From: Endomychus coccineus
Lineage: Eukaryota > Arthropoda > Insecta > Coleoptera > Endomychidae
Length of the DNA: 64,000 nt
Assembly: GCA_958510875.1 (NCBI GenBank)
Contig: OY294071.1
Coordinates: forward strand, 38,404,042-38,468,041
Direction of reading: 5' to 3'
Made by a program: the position numbers and the translations under genes. The notes beneath the pieces were generated by a model. It searched no databases and had not been told where the DNA came from. It saw nothing but the letters and a program-made list of their open reading frames with translations. Below are positions 45,590-57,346 of this stretch, piece by piece; positions within the stretch are counted from its first letter, which is position 1, and each line of letters opens with the position of its first letter.

Positions 45590-46640
45590 GAATACAACTA
45601 TTTGGGGAAAATTATAAAGAAAGCTGATTTTGCTTAGGTATGTAAAGTTCATTGTTTTATCTAATAGTGGGTTTTGTAAATTTTTCAGATCTAGGCTGCT
45701 CTTGTGGATTCCAATGTTTTGAGAAGCTGACTTTGGGTATGTAGAGTTTATTGTTTTAACTTTTGAAGTAGCATACACATTGTTATGGCAGAAAGCTTTG
45801 TTTTGTCATAGAATTAATATACTCTTAAATACCAGTGCAGTGAAAACTTATTCTATTTTCACATCAGGCCAAATATTGTAGCTTACTAGCTAGCAGGCAG
45901 CCTGATAAAAAATGTACTGTCATTATGTTATATTTATGGTTTCTCAAGATACTGTTATTTCGATTATTTTCATTGCATTGATGCAACATTTTCAAAATTA
46001 CCAATTTTTTAAACGGAGAAAAATAATTTTTCAGCATGTTTCAAAGTTACCTATCTATACGTCTATAAAATAAATGGATATAGAGGTTATTATAAAAGTA
46101 TGGTTGATATTAGCTCCAGAAAGGAAATAATAATTATAAAAGCAAAGTTATATGTCCACTACCAATATTCAGCAATAATTTTTCAGATATTTTATTGTTT
46201 ATTGTCACTGCTATCATTTGTGAAAACGATGCAAAAGAACCAATTACTTGTATAATTTCATATTATCTGTAATATGCCATTCAATCGCTAGAAACTATAA
46301 ATGAAAGAACAAAAATGTATCCCTGTTTATTCAAAATCATTCTAATCTTGACATGAGTGTAGGTGAAACAGGAATTTTTATATTGGAATACTTGATAAAT
46401 AATATCATCTGAAAAGGCTGAATCCCCATTACTTACTATTGAATATCACATACCTACATTCAGTTCAGCATTTTTAGTTCATCACAACAATATTAGTTCC
46501 TCAACAATATTAAACTTTGATTTGCAATTAGATTGTTGATCTTTCTTAAATGCACAAAGAATAATTTGAATAGTGGCTACTCACATTTGGTTAATGAAAA
46601 TATTGAAGGGTATATTTCAAAAAGTTATGTGTACTATATA
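45590..46640 (+). repeat. Distant duplicate of the array locus
   Basis: Carries the marks gaagctgactttgggtatgt, tttcacatcaggcc, gcaggcagcctgata, aatggatatagagg, ggttgatattagctccagaaa and caatatgccattc in the same order as 31-32.1 kb and 32.5-34.3 kb. The exon part is badly eroded. The LTR retrotransposon inserted next to it. The flanking stretches 45333-45589 and 46641-47282 show nothing recognisable. Confidence 0.6.
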
Positions 46641-47282
46641 CTATTGTAACATCGTTTATTACTAGAATGTACATTTTTCTATTTTTTATTAAATTATTGA
46701 TTCTATTAAAATAAAAATATGAAATATAAATATGAATACAAAAATATCACAAACAAATCATAGTAATTATACAAAGCAGAGACTTAGAAACCTAAAACAA
46801 TAATACTAAGAATTGACATAGTCTACAGATATCTAATAATATAGATTGCGGATAATATAAGCTAGAAAAAAATATTTAAATAATATTTTTTCACAAAGAT
46901 GTTATAAACACTCCAATACAATACCCAAACGTCCAACAATTATAGAGTTTTAACATACTTCGATATTGATGATTTGAAAGAAGCTAAAGATACTGATGAT
47001 TTTCTATTAATAGGTAGCTTATTGAATTCATTTAGCCCTTTGAAAAATAACGATCTCATCTCCTACTAGAATGTGTTCTGTGATTACAGTCCTCATTCTT
47101 GTGCCATAGTTATGAATTTCCTCATTTCTTATTAAGAATTGTTTGAAATAGGAAGGAAGTATAGGCCTTTATTTAATTTATAAATGAATGTCATACTCAT
47201 GTAAAATAAACGAGTACTAACTGAAAACCATTGCAGTGTATCTAACATCAGTTTAATTGGAGTACATCTATTACATTTCAGT

Positions 47283-47782
47283 ATTAAGGCGGTTCGGTAG
47301 AGATAGTTTTTTTATGATAACATTTTTTGAAATTTTCACAGACCGTTGAGAGTAACGATAAATACGTCTAATTTTTTGGAGGGTTTCACTACACCGTTTT
47401 TTAAATTTAAAAATATCGAGTCAAAAATAACATTTTACCATGAAAGCTTATGGGGACGTGGTTAAATCTTCAATTGAAGAAAAATTCTTGATGAAAATTA
47501 TTTTTTTAAATGGAATAACATTATCACGATAATATTCTGTACAAGTTTGAGCGAGTCCCACTAATTATTTATATGAAAAAATAGCTTCGAATTTTTATTT
47601 TATAAAGTTTATTAATTGTAATTAACTTTTAAAAACACGAAAAGTCTACGACAACTATACGATTATTATTTTTACATGTGTTTATGTATACAACTCTAGT
47701 CGGCAATATTTATAGAGTTGCTATACTTCCGCTCTCGCCCTACGTTTGATCTTCTTATATTTCCCCCCGCTAACACTACCGA
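47283..47782. mobile_element. MITE with short terminal inverted repeats
   Basis: The left end ttaaggcggttcggtag and the right end ctaccgaacctccttat are near-perfect inverted repeats (GG[C/A]GGTTCGGTAG) about 500 bp apart. The interior is AT-rich and has no frame. The flanks are compatible with a 3-bp duplication (TTA or ATT), as in PIF/Harbinger-type MITEs, but the exact boundary is ambiguous. Confidence 0.6.
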
Positions 47783-48001
47783 ACCTCCTTATTCTCATTT
47801 CTCTATTTTGAAGCTTTTGCTATTTTTTGTTGGGAAATTCGGTTGTGGTTCAATAGGTAAATAATAGTCAAGTCAGGTTTTATAATGTAATTGTAAATTG
47901 TTACTCTGGCAAACATGGACAGCGCTTTGCAATTCTTGAAAAACAGCTAATTTTTTTAGAAAATTTTTAATGACATATTCTTCATGACTAGTTTATGTTA
48001 A
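47783..48001. other. Spacer between MITE and non-LTR element
   Basis: No gene or repeat match was found. Confidence 0.4.
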
Positions 48002-48317
48002 TTAAAAAACTATCATGAATCCCAAGTACTTGAATTCTTCTACAATCTCCAAAGATGTATTTTCAGTCGCTATATCAATCGAATTCACAAGTATAGTATT
48101 GTATTTATATTTAGCTGTAACAATCATTGATTTGGCTTTAGCTACATTTAATTTAAGTATATTCGTCTGCAGATATCTTTCAATATTGCCTAATGTGTTG
48201 TTAATTTCTAATATAGCTTGGTCTAAACTGATTTGTACAATACACCAATGTATCATCGGCAAATGTGTTAATGGATCAATTCCTTGCAATTAGATGAATA
48301 TTGTTTATATTAAGAAA
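48002..48317 (-). pseudogene. Jockey-like reverse transcriptase, C-terminal piece
   Basis: After the insertion at 48318-49195 the reverse transcriptase resumes on the minus strand with INNIHLIA, an in-frame TGA, then the catalytic FADDTLVY block, and continues through LQTNILKLNVAKAKSMIVTA to VEEFKYLGFMI, the usual motif order (palm C to thumb). A frame change around 48245-48270 separates the FADD block from the longer open stretch at 48002-48289. The 3' domain after YLGF is missing. Together with 49196-50165 and 51300-51640 it forms one dead non-LTR element. Confidence 0.75.
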
Positions 48318-49195
48318 CTAGCGGACCCGACAGACGTTGGTTCTGCACGACGGTTCTGGACTAATTGTGAATTCCGAGTCTGTTGACCAATATTTCCTCC
48401 TCGTACACGAAGGCATGGCATTGTTTTATGTACGTAACTTATATGTGAATATAAAACACTTAATATTCACTGAAATGCGACACCTGAAATATCAAAAGAC
48501 ACTGTACAAAAAAATTAAAATGTCAAAATAACGAAACACACTTGATATAATACACTCAAATTAAAATGTCGAAAAATAAATGAAATCCTATGCACGTAAC
48601 TTATATCTGAATATAATACGCTCAATGTTTACGTAAATGCGATACATATAATATCAAAACACAGCGTACAAAAAAATTAAATGCATTGAATGAATACATA
48701 CACAAAATGAATGAAATGAATGAATGAATGAATGAATGAATGATTGAATGCATACACAAAAATTCATTGAAGTCGATCCAGCAGTTTAGTTGCAGTATAG
48801 ATAAATAACCTAGATACCGACTTCAGCGCCATCTGCCGGGCTGATTTGTGAATATAAACCATCCAGGGCGCCACCCAAACGCATACAAAAAATCATTCAA
48901 ATCGCTCCAGCTATATAGATAAATAACCTAGATACCGACTGCAGCGCCATCTGCCGGACTGATTTGTGAATCTAAACCATCCAGGGCGCCATGCCACCCA
49001 AACGCATAAAAAAAATTGATTCAAATCGGTCCAGCTATATAGATAAATAACCTAGATCCCGACTGCAGCGCCATCTATCGGGCTGATTTGTGAATCTAAA
49101 CCATCCAGGGCGCCACCCAAACGCATACAAAAAAATTCATTCAAATCGGTCCAGCCGTTTAGGGGGAGTTCAATTACATACACACGCACAGTAGA
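48318..49195 (-). mobile_element. Helitron-like non-autonomous insertion
   Basis: The segment splits a reverse transcriptase between FGISQGIVLGPLLFIFI and INNIHLIA. In minus orientation it starts TCTACTGTGCGTGTG and ends GTCGGGTCCGCTAG followed by T. TC at the 5' end and a CTAG/T end after a short hairpin fit Helitrons, which insert between A and T without target duplication; the base before TC here is T, so the 5' end may be off by a few bases. Inside are three direct repeats of about 115-125 bp (about 48800-49140) with cagcgccatctgccgggctg and ggcgccacccaaacgcatac. An (AATG)n run lies at 48716-48745. It has no coding frame. Confidence 0.6.
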
Positions 49196-50165
49196 ATTAT
49201 ATATATAAAGATAAACAGAAGGGGCCCCAAAACTATGCCTTGAGATATTCCAAATTATTACTTAATTGATTGAAATAACTTGAGCCAACTTCGATTATTC
49301 AGAGATAATTTTTCATCCAATCATAAACAGTGCCAGCAACTCCATAATACCTCAGTTTACGTAATAAAATGTCTATCAATTGTTTCAAATGCACGTTTCA
49401 GATCTAGAAAAACAGCAATAACATATTCGTTTTCATCTAGTGTTTGTTCAATTTGATAAGTATATTGGAGAGCAGTTTCACATGAATAACTCTTCCTAAA
49501 TCCTGATTGATGCTCACGAAGGATATTATTACTATTCAAATAGTTTATCAGCTGTGTATGAGCTGGCAATTTTATCACTTTCTCAAGAGGTTGTAATGTA
49601 TTTATGGGTCTAAAATTATTTGCATTTATGTTAATTGCAATTTTCGGTATTGGTGTAATGGTGCTATTTTCAATATTCAAGAGAAGTGTTAATAAAATGT
49701 AATATAAAACATGTACAAGGCTTTCGAAGGTTTCTTTCAAGAATCTTGCATTAAGAATTTCAGATTGATTCTTTTTGTTGTCCAAAGAGAATATAATGTC
49801 ACGCAGTTCACTGTAAGTAAATTTTTGAACAATTTAATGTGCAATTCATTCGTATGACGTTTTCCTGTGACTATTGTTCCTCTGCAATTATTTTATCAGC
49901 AATATCTTGGATGCTATTTACAAAAAACATATTGAAGTTGTTTGTTATGTCTATTTCAGATCTATTTATTCTGGTTTTACCATTTTCGGAAAATTCAATT
50001 TTGCTGAAATTTTAAGGGTTATTAGGTTTAACAATCGATGTCAGAGTTTTCTACATTTGCTTTGAATTACCGTTATTCGAGTCAATTTTCTGTTCAAAGT
50101 ATTCTGATATTTTAGCTTCGAGCATAACATACTGACTTCGACTTACTTTATATACTTGCCATTTT
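49196..50165 (-). pseudogene. Jockey-like reverse transcriptase, N-terminal piece and linker
   Basis: The frame 49357-49785 holds fingers and palm motifs: ITPIPKI, NNFRPINTLQPLEKVIK, INYLNSNNILREHQSGFRKS and VIAVFLDLKRAFETID, as in jockey-like elements. Just downstream, in another frame, comes FGISQGIVLGPLLF (the G-x-PQG-x-LGP block). Upstream to about 50165 the linker region is readable in pieces (VSRSQYVMLEAKISEYFEQK, then NMFFVNSIQDIADKI) with stops. At least three lesions are visible. Confidence 0.75.
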
Positions 50166-50507
50166 TCCTCATTTTGTTAACTAGGCAAAGATTTAACTGG
50201 AGGGTGAAGAGAGCGATATTTAATCTGATTCCTGCCTTCTTGGTTCTAAGTTTTCAACATACATACATTCTTCTATCAATTTCGGTGTTGCTATATATGA
50301 TCATGAAATTGTTCTAATATATCTTCAAAAAAATGGATATAGAGGATATTATAAAAGTATAGTTGAAATGTCTTTTTATAAATTGTAATATTTCAAGGAG
50401 AGATCCGAACATTGGAAAGGTTTCCAAAGAAGTCAATCACATTGGAAATTGATTACATAATACGAATAATAAGAAGAAACATAATTCACGATAAGCAATT
50501 AAATGCG

Positions 50508-51195
50508 CTGTCAATTTGTGGTTAGCCAAATTACGAAACGCCAAAAATATTAGATTAAATTAGAGTGTTGAAAACACTACAAAGTCGGCTGATGAATCAC
50601 TTTGTTTATATTATAACTACAATTTTACTCTTGACAGTTTTTACGTGTGAACATTTTGTTGGGAGATAAAAAAATTGAAAAAGTCGTCCCTTAAAACAAA
50701 ATAAAAGCCTTGACGCAACCCCGCAAATCTTGAAAATCTGATTTTACGCTCTTAGGATACATGCACTCAAACCCTCGATGTTTCAAATGAACACAATAAT
50801 ACATACACTGCAGAAAAATTAAACAGAAAAAATAATTTCTGCAATTTTTCTGCACTGTATGTTGTACATTTGTAATATAATGAAATTCCAACAAATAAAG
50901 ACAAGTTAAATCTTAAAACCTCGAAAAGTTTCATTGATGGCAGACTTTTGCAATTTTTACTTTATTTTAGGTACTGTAAATGAATTATCGCAAAGTTGTA
51001 GCGAGGTGTTTTCCTTCAATCTGAGAGTCGCGATAGTCAGCTGTTACACAAACTAGCCGGTGCGCGGTATTTCAGGATTTACACATAGCCATCTACGTAA
51101 TCGCCTTGTTCATTAAATGAATTATCGCAAAGTTGTAGCGAGGCGTTTTCCTTCAATCTGAGAGTCGCGATAGTCAGCTGTTACACAAACTAACC
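50508..51195. repeat. Dispersed repeat family, copy 2
   Basis: Begins gcgctgtcaatttgtggtta and includes aagtcggctgatgaatca, ttacgtgtgaacattttgtt and then the tagcgaggtgttttccttca block twice (50994-51050 and 51121-51190). It matches 36490-36930 and 51634-51960 and splits the jockey-like element. Confidence 0.75.
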
Positions 51196-51299
51196 AATTA
51201 TAAGACAAGAGGTCCATATTGATGAACTAAATATTTTCTTTGCACAAATTTCTAACTTCTTGAATTCTCTCAGTAGCATTCGGCTTTGTATTAAATATA

Positions 51300-51640
51300 C
51301 TAATGGAAATGGTAGTGATCAGAAATTTTAGAACTATCATTAACTTTGGTAACATTATCACAATTTTTCATAACATAATCAATTAAGAGTATTAATGAAA
51401 TTTGTGATACGAGTATACTCTTCAACCATTTGATCCACATCATACATGTTAAACAAGTGGTGAATTTTCTTCGTATAGAAATTATTAATATTTTTAAAGT
51501 CAATATTTATTTTACCTACCAAGACAGTTTTTCTATTGTGGAAATAGGTTTCTGATATCTCTTCCATTTTTTCAACAAATACTGAATTACTTGCATTTGG
51601 TGAATGGTAAACGCTTCCAATGGTACATTTTTGCGCTGTC
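51300..51640 (-). pseudogene. AP endonuclease fragment of a jockey-like element
   Basis: The minus strand reads IGSVYHSPNASNSVFVEKM, then KTVLVGKINIDFKN (the GDIN block with D changed to K), then EYTRITNF. After a frameshift it continues with TLIDYVMKNCDNV and ISDHYHF, the catalytic S-D-H block. This is the C-terminal half of the endonuclease that nicks target DNA in non-LTR retrotransposition. The first bases of the longer open frame (to 51672) belong to the dispersed repeat. Frameshift and lost aspartate mark it as dead. Confidence 0.75.
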
Positions 51641-51960
51641 AATTTGTCGTTAGCCAAATTACGAAACGGCAAAAATGTTAGATTAGAATAGAGTTAGATT
51701 TTGACTGCTTACCCGCCTTTTTGAGTGTTGATAACACTACAAAGTCGGCTGATGAATCATTTTGTTCATATTATAACTACAATTTTATTCTTGAGAGTTT
51801 TTACGTGTGAACATTTTGTTGGGAGATAAAAAAATTGAAAAAGTCTTTCCTAAATACAAAATAAGAGCCTAGACGCAACCCCGCACATCTTGAAAATCTG
51901 ATTTTACGCTCGTAGGATACACGCACTCAAACCCTCGATGTTTCAAATGAACACTACAAT
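51634..51960. repeat. Dispersed repeat family, copy 3 (partial)
   Basis: Homologous to the first half of 50508-51195, with the same order of gcgctgtcaatttgt, acaaagtcggctgatgaatc, tttttacgtgtgaacatttt and gatacacgcactcaaaccct. The endonuclease fragment sits between copies 2 and 3. Confidence 0.75.
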
Positions 51961-52008
51961 AATACATGAGAAGTCAGTTTCTATTTTTTCTAAGAATGTT
52001 ATCTTGTT

Positions 52009-52300
52009 TGTGCCGTATTGCGTAGAGTAGCAAATGAAAGATCACATCTTCGGAAATGTACACTGGAAGTATTCTATCTCGTTTGTGCCATATTGTGTAT
52101 TGTATCAGATTGAAGCTAACATCATCAGGAATGTACACTGAATGTTGATCATTGCACAGAGAGGCTGAATGGAATAATTGAATTTTTTTTTTAAATGTAT
52201 AAAAAGTCTTTTTATTTTTCTTAAGTATGCTATCTTGTTTGTGTCCTATTGTGTATGATATCAAATGAAAGCTCACATCTTCAGTAATGCACACTGAACG
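52009..52300 (-). repeat. Three copies of a 67-bp repeat
   Basis: Units starting near 52009, 52078 and 52233 share [cttg/ctcg]tttgtgcc, tattgtgta, caaatgaaag and aatgtacactgaa. The first two are adjacent; the third is separated by about 88 bases, whose end repeats the lead-in tttttcttaagtatgctat. All are open on the minus strand (repeated VYI-EDV-FHL-YTI-HKQD pattern), but I see no gene context and do not call a protein. Confidence 0.7.
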
Positions 52301-52310
52301 TTTCGTCGTT

Positions 52311-54184
52311 GTACAGAGAGGCCGAATCCTTCTTCCGCAAGAATGTATTATGTCGTATAATGTATGGTCTTATCAGGATGTTATCAACAAATTAATATTT
52401 GGTACAAACAAATTAGATTCAATTAGAGAGTGATAAGTTCTATAATGAAGTATTCATTATTGGATTTCCTATTCATGTACAACATGTGTGAGAAGCTTTA
52501 AATTAGAAGCGCGCAGTGTTGCCAAGTCGAAGTGAGCTTGATTTTACACAGGCTCACTACACACACATGAAAAATAGTAGCTATTTAATCAAAATGATGG
52601 AATAATTATGTTTTGAATCCGGAGTGTGGAGTTCCTGAGGCTTGAACCATGTAGAAGTAATATAAATTTTAGAGTTTAGTATAAATAAACTGCCACCTGT
52701 GTCAACACTTATAAATAATTTCCAAGAGTACATAAAAAACGTGATACAATGTATCTGAGTAAATACTATTATCTCCAGAGCATTGACTAACCCACTAGAG
52801 TGCAATAAAATAAATCTGCATATACCACATTTTCTTAATTATGATAAGATTAGCACAGCTTACTGTCAGACGTAGGATCAACGGATACCCTCACGACATC
52901 GACATAAGAGATTAAAACATAAAGCATGACATTGTCAGTGTTTTGGATCTATGACTTAACTTTACACTCACCATTCTGGCATGCGCAACTTGCTGCCCGA
53001 CCTCCTAGTATACTCCGAATGCCTGTTATTTTTTGAATAATAGGGGAAAAATTATTCCATTTTCACTCCATTAAAAAGAAACAATTAATTTTTCAGCATC
53101 TCAAGTGACCTAAGTATCCATCTGAAAAGAAATGGATATAGAGTGTTGCAATCAAATAGTGAGATCAACCTTTCCTTGGTTTCTAAAACGATTCCGTTCC
53201 GCTGTTCCCCGTTGTTATAACAATAATAACAAGTTTAAGTTTGTAAGTTTGTCTAATAGACATTATAATCAGAATTTTTATACTTAACAAATAAAGAAAT
53301 ATCTGTTAATAGAGTTACATAAGTAATTATTATACAGTCCATCATTAGACCAAGAATAATCAATTAGCTGTACACAACATAGACGATTTAATAAAAGTAT
53401 GGTTGATATACGCTTTGACTACACTAGAGGGAAGCCTATAATGTTCGAAGAACATCGTGTGAGCCAGTGGTGGAATGTTGGGAGAGGAGATAGGCATTCG
53501 AATTTTCTTGAATATTTGGAGGTTATAGGCATAGGGAAAGACCTCACTAGGCGAAGAGTTCCACAACTTCACAGTTCGATAGAAAAATGATGTATAGTAG
53601 GAAGAAGTTCGGCAGGTCTAGAGCTTGACAATGATGGTGAGACTAGCTTGAGCTCGTCTAGTTCGCCTATCTGGAATCTCTCGCGGTTGAACAACAAACG
53701 AGATTTCTGATGGATACCGACCATGGAAATATATACAGAAATGGGAGACATCGCTCACCTTTCTACGATGAAGTAGTTCTTGGCACGGCATTGAAAACAA
53801 ATTTTTTGAAAAACCTCACATGATCATTTCATAAGAGGATGATGTCGGTGGTGATCCCGATCATGGATATGGGAGACTTCATAGGAATAGTTTAACTTGC
53901 ATCATATTAAGGATTGTGTGATCTGCGTTCCTAGAGAAGACGCAAGCTTGAGTTTTGGTTGCATAAAACTACTAGATTGTCCCCCTTCTCAAAATCATTA
54001 TCAGATCTCCATTAATAGTGTCAACCTGTTTCTGTCCCGTTCCTCAGGCTTCATTGAATGGTATAGGGGCTTTACAGGAGAAAGCAGTAGGAATTTTACC
54101 ATTTGCAAAGCTGTGGACGAGAAAGGTGGTTACTTTCTGCAGATAGTTGATATGGAGTGGAAACAAAGTTGGTTCCAAGACATA
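52311..54184. other. Unassigned sequence with scattered repeat scraps
   Basis: Near 53100-53150 and 53388-53412 there are pieces of the array-locus family (aaatggatatagag and aaagtatggttgatat), separated by about 240 inserted bases. Between 53400 and 54180 several open stretches of 60-97 codons overlap on both strands; none has a recognisable motif. Confidence 0.4.
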
Positions 54185-54727
54185 TTATAGCCATTGTATC
54201 GAAGGATACTCCGTCAGCCTCCACATGGAGTGATCTGAGAGAAAACTCGATAGCAAGCAACGAAGTTGAGGCGGCAAACTATATGATGGAAGTTTCCCAA
54301 GAAGACTTTGGTTCCAGTCTCGTTTAAATGCTTTGGAGATTTCTAATGTTACAGTTACAGATTCCTCATGTTTTTCAACAAATTTCTGCCGTACATGTGT
54401 TACGTAGGCAAATAGGTCTCCTGTTGATATATCCTGACGAAAGCCATATTCCTGGTTATTCACGATTTTGGTGCTCTCTAGGTATTTGATGAGCTAGATG
54501 TTGATTGCTATCTCCATCACTATGGAGATCACAGATGAGAGTGCAATGGGTCTATAATTTTGGAAAGGGTATTTTTTCCTTTTTTCGTAATTTGTTTGAC
54601 TGCCTTCCAGCTGGAAGGAAAGATCAAGTTTGTACGAAAGGGTAAACAACCTGCAGAGCACTGGTGTTAATTCAGGCGCACGTTCCTTGAAAGCGGGAAA
54701 GAAAGGGAAAGTATAATATAAAAGCAA
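54185..54727 (-). pseudogene. Non-LTR reverse transcriptase remnant
   Basis: Two open stretches in different frames are consecutive pieces of one reverse transcriptase. 54494-54727 has FKERAPELTPVLCRLFTLSY and FQNYRPIALSSVISIVMEI (finger motifs). 54185-54463 continues NNQEYGFRQDISTGDLFAYV and SVTVTLEISKAFKRDWNQSL (palm A block, the aspartate replaced by E in LEISKAF), then FLSDHS. The linking bases near 54465-54494 contain a stop and a frameshift. Loss of a catalytic aspartate and truncation make it inactive. The jockey clade is likely. Confidence 0.7.
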
Positions 54728-55578
54728 AGATGTAATCTATTTTTACTTCCATCACTGTACATAGTAAATAGTGAGAGGGAAGTATTGTAATCGGCCAAAA
54801 ACGGGGATATATCCCTATTGCGCATGTGTGTGTATGTGCGGCAATATACTATAGTTCAGTCTGATTTACTTTTGTGAAATACTTCTAGACTGGTAAGTAT
54901 AATTGAATATCTCTGAAAATTTGTGATCCCTATATGATAGAAGTGGTGAATTTGGGTGAAATTTTTGAACATCAAATGATAGACTTGTTAAAGTAAGAAG
55001 AATGAAAGAAATTCAAACTTGAAGATTAAAAAAGGGATTTAAATCTTAGTCTACTTCTTGATGCAGAAGTGAAGTACCCACCCCATGCGAGAAGAAGAAA
55101 TGAAATCAATTTGACGAATATAACTAAGATTGCTGAAATCATTTTCTGAATTTACATCAAATCAAATTCAACTATTACACAAGATTATATGATGAATGAT
55201 GAAATAGTGTCAAATGCTGATACCCAAGTGAACAGAAAAAAGTACAAGTTACCGAAGATTGAAATAAAGAAATTTAGATGATGAATTTAGTTGGTCCGTT
55301 TATGGCACTTTCAATTATGTTCTTTATACTCGCTTTGTATGTAGCAAGTGTTTTACTATGTTATACTCTTCTCAGCTTCATCCTCCATAAGCATGAACCA
55401 AAGTAGACGTGCCCCGACTGGAAGTGAGTTGAGGAATATCTGATTTCTCCATGTTTTCGTTTGGTCCATTTTCTGACTGACTGCATCAGTTTCTTGGTTT
55501 CCCGAGTTTTCTTGTAGTCTCCATTCTTCTTGCCATGTGATCATAGTCTGTTCTTTGACATAACGTATTTCAGGAGAG
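54728..55578. other. Unassigned spacer
   Basis: No motif or repeat match was found. An 85-codon frame near 55356-55613 (minus) has no recognisable family. Confidence 0.4.
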
Positions 55579-55738
55579 AAACCTAACCTAATCAAGAAAA
55601 CCTTACGAAACAACCAATCCTAACCAAACTTAACCAAACCTACCCAAATGTAACCAAACATAACCAAACAACCTTCCCAAACCCTCCCAAACTTCCCAAA
55701 CCCTACCCAACCTAACCAAACCCTACCCTACCAAACCT
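55579..55738 (+). repeat. Degenerate C/A-rich repeat (aacctaacc / aaccaaacc)
   Basis: About 160 bases made of imperfect 5-7-base units such as cctaa, ccaaa and cccaa, beginning with aacctaacctaa. The insect telomere repeat is (CCTAA)n on one strand, and this could be a decayed interstitial stretch or the target of an R1-clade telomeric element. The R1-like element to its right ends near here. It could equally be a simple low-complexity tract. Confidence 0.5.
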
Positions 55739-56063
55739 TTTTTTTGTTTTTTTTTCTGTTGAGAAGAAATGCATAATACACGCCGAGAGCTTTGTTTCTA
55801 TCACTGCTTGGCAGTGCAGGACTAATCATACGACCTACCTGCTAAAACCTATCTTTCTTCATCCACATCCCAGGACCGCTTCTCGCATTGCTTCAGGATA
55901 TGGACTGCGTCTGTTTTGTTTTTCCTTTTTTTCTTGAAGATATGTTTTGAGAGATGGGGTTTTCTTCCTACTCCTCCTTCTTTCTTTCTAATGATGTTCT
56001 TTATAATCTCTTCGTAATTTTTCCAAGATTGTTCGTTATCAATCATACTATTCATCATAGTTT

Positions 56064-56414
56064 TCAGATCTGCTGTTTTTCTTGGGATTCATGTATTGTT
56101 TGTCTTTCTATCTCCCATCTGGGGCAATCTATAATGGTATGATGTGGGGAATCTACGCTTCCACAATATATACATGTATTGTCGTCTATTAATTTGAATC
56201 GGCAAAGGTATTCTCTAAAATATCCATGTCCTGTTAGGACTTCGCAATGTTTCCTCATGAGCCATTTTTCTATATATGGTAGCAAACTCTTTGTAGGAGC
56301 GGCATTCGTGGTTGTGTCCCATCGGTCTTGCCAATTTCGCATGAAAATCCTCCTTGCTTCTATTTTTGATAAGCCTTCGTAAGTTTCTTTACGCTCCTGT
56401 ACTATCAGATGCAA
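56064..56414 (-). pseudogene. R1-clade ORF2 C-terminal zinc-finger domain
   Basis: Contains RNWQDRWDTT, QVLTGHGYF-type text (EVLTGHGYFREYLCRFKLID) and a CCHC finger CIYCGSVDSPHHTIIDCP, in the order found at the end of R1 ORF2 proteins. Confidence 0.8.
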
Positions 56415-56446
56415 GGGAGGGGAGTACTGGTCGTTCTTGAATTTAA

Positions 56447-57346
56447 TTATTTTCTGTTTATAGAATTAAAACTATTTCTAGAGTTTTTAAATCTAAATAT
56501 TGGTGACCATACGGGCATAACATACAAAACCGTTGATATAGCTACTGAGTTGATCAGTTTCTTTTTGCTGCTTGATGGACCTCCTACATTAGGCATTAAA
56601 TTTCCTAGAGCAGAGACGACCTTTGATGTTTTTTCCATCGTTTTATTAAGATGGGTCTTGCAAGACAATCTAGTATCCAGCCATACTCCTAAGTACTTGA
56701 TGAAATTTTTTGGATGAATCGTGGCTTCTTTTACCTTAAAAGATATTGGAGGCATTCTTTTCGTAGATATGATGACTGCTTCTGTTTTTCCGCAGCAAGG
56801 TTCAAGCCTTTTGAGGTGAGTCATTGGTTGAGTTTTCTCATAGCTCCATTGACTTCTTCTTCCAATTCCACGTGGTCTCTTGCAATTGCTACGACTGCTA
56901 GGCCGAGAATGCTGCAGTCGATACACCTGTCGGCAGTCTAGAACCCCATTATACTGGATATTCCAAAGGGTGGGGCCCATTATAGATCCTTGTGGTACCC
57001 CGCTCTTTATATTCCTTATCGAAGTACTGTCTTCGTATTTGCTTATTATGGATCTATTTTCCAAATAACTTCCGATCAAATTCTTTATATCTTCTTCCAA
57101 ACCTATCTCATTTAGTTTCCTCAGAATCTGTTTCCAGAACGCCGAATTGAAAGCATTTTTGATGTCCAGTGTAATTATGCATCCTATGCTACGTTTCTTG
57201 TATGGACCATTTGTAACTTTGGGTAATTTGATTGATTTTATAGCATCTACAGTAGATTTTCCTTTTCGAAATCCAAATTGCCTGTCTGATAGGATGTTTC
57301 TATCTTCCAGGATAGTATGTAGTCTTTTTAGTATCAGGTGTTCCAA
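56447..57346 (-). pseudogene. R1-clade reverse transcriptase core
   Basis: A 299-codon frame with fingers, palm A (TLDIKNAF, catalytic aspartate present), SGVPQGSIMGP and thumb YLGVWLD. The stretch CRQVYRLQHSRPSSRSNCKR is out of frame; the correct frame there reads DCSILGLAVVAIARD, so the catalytic FADD-type block has been damaged by compensating frameshifts. Confidence 0.75.
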
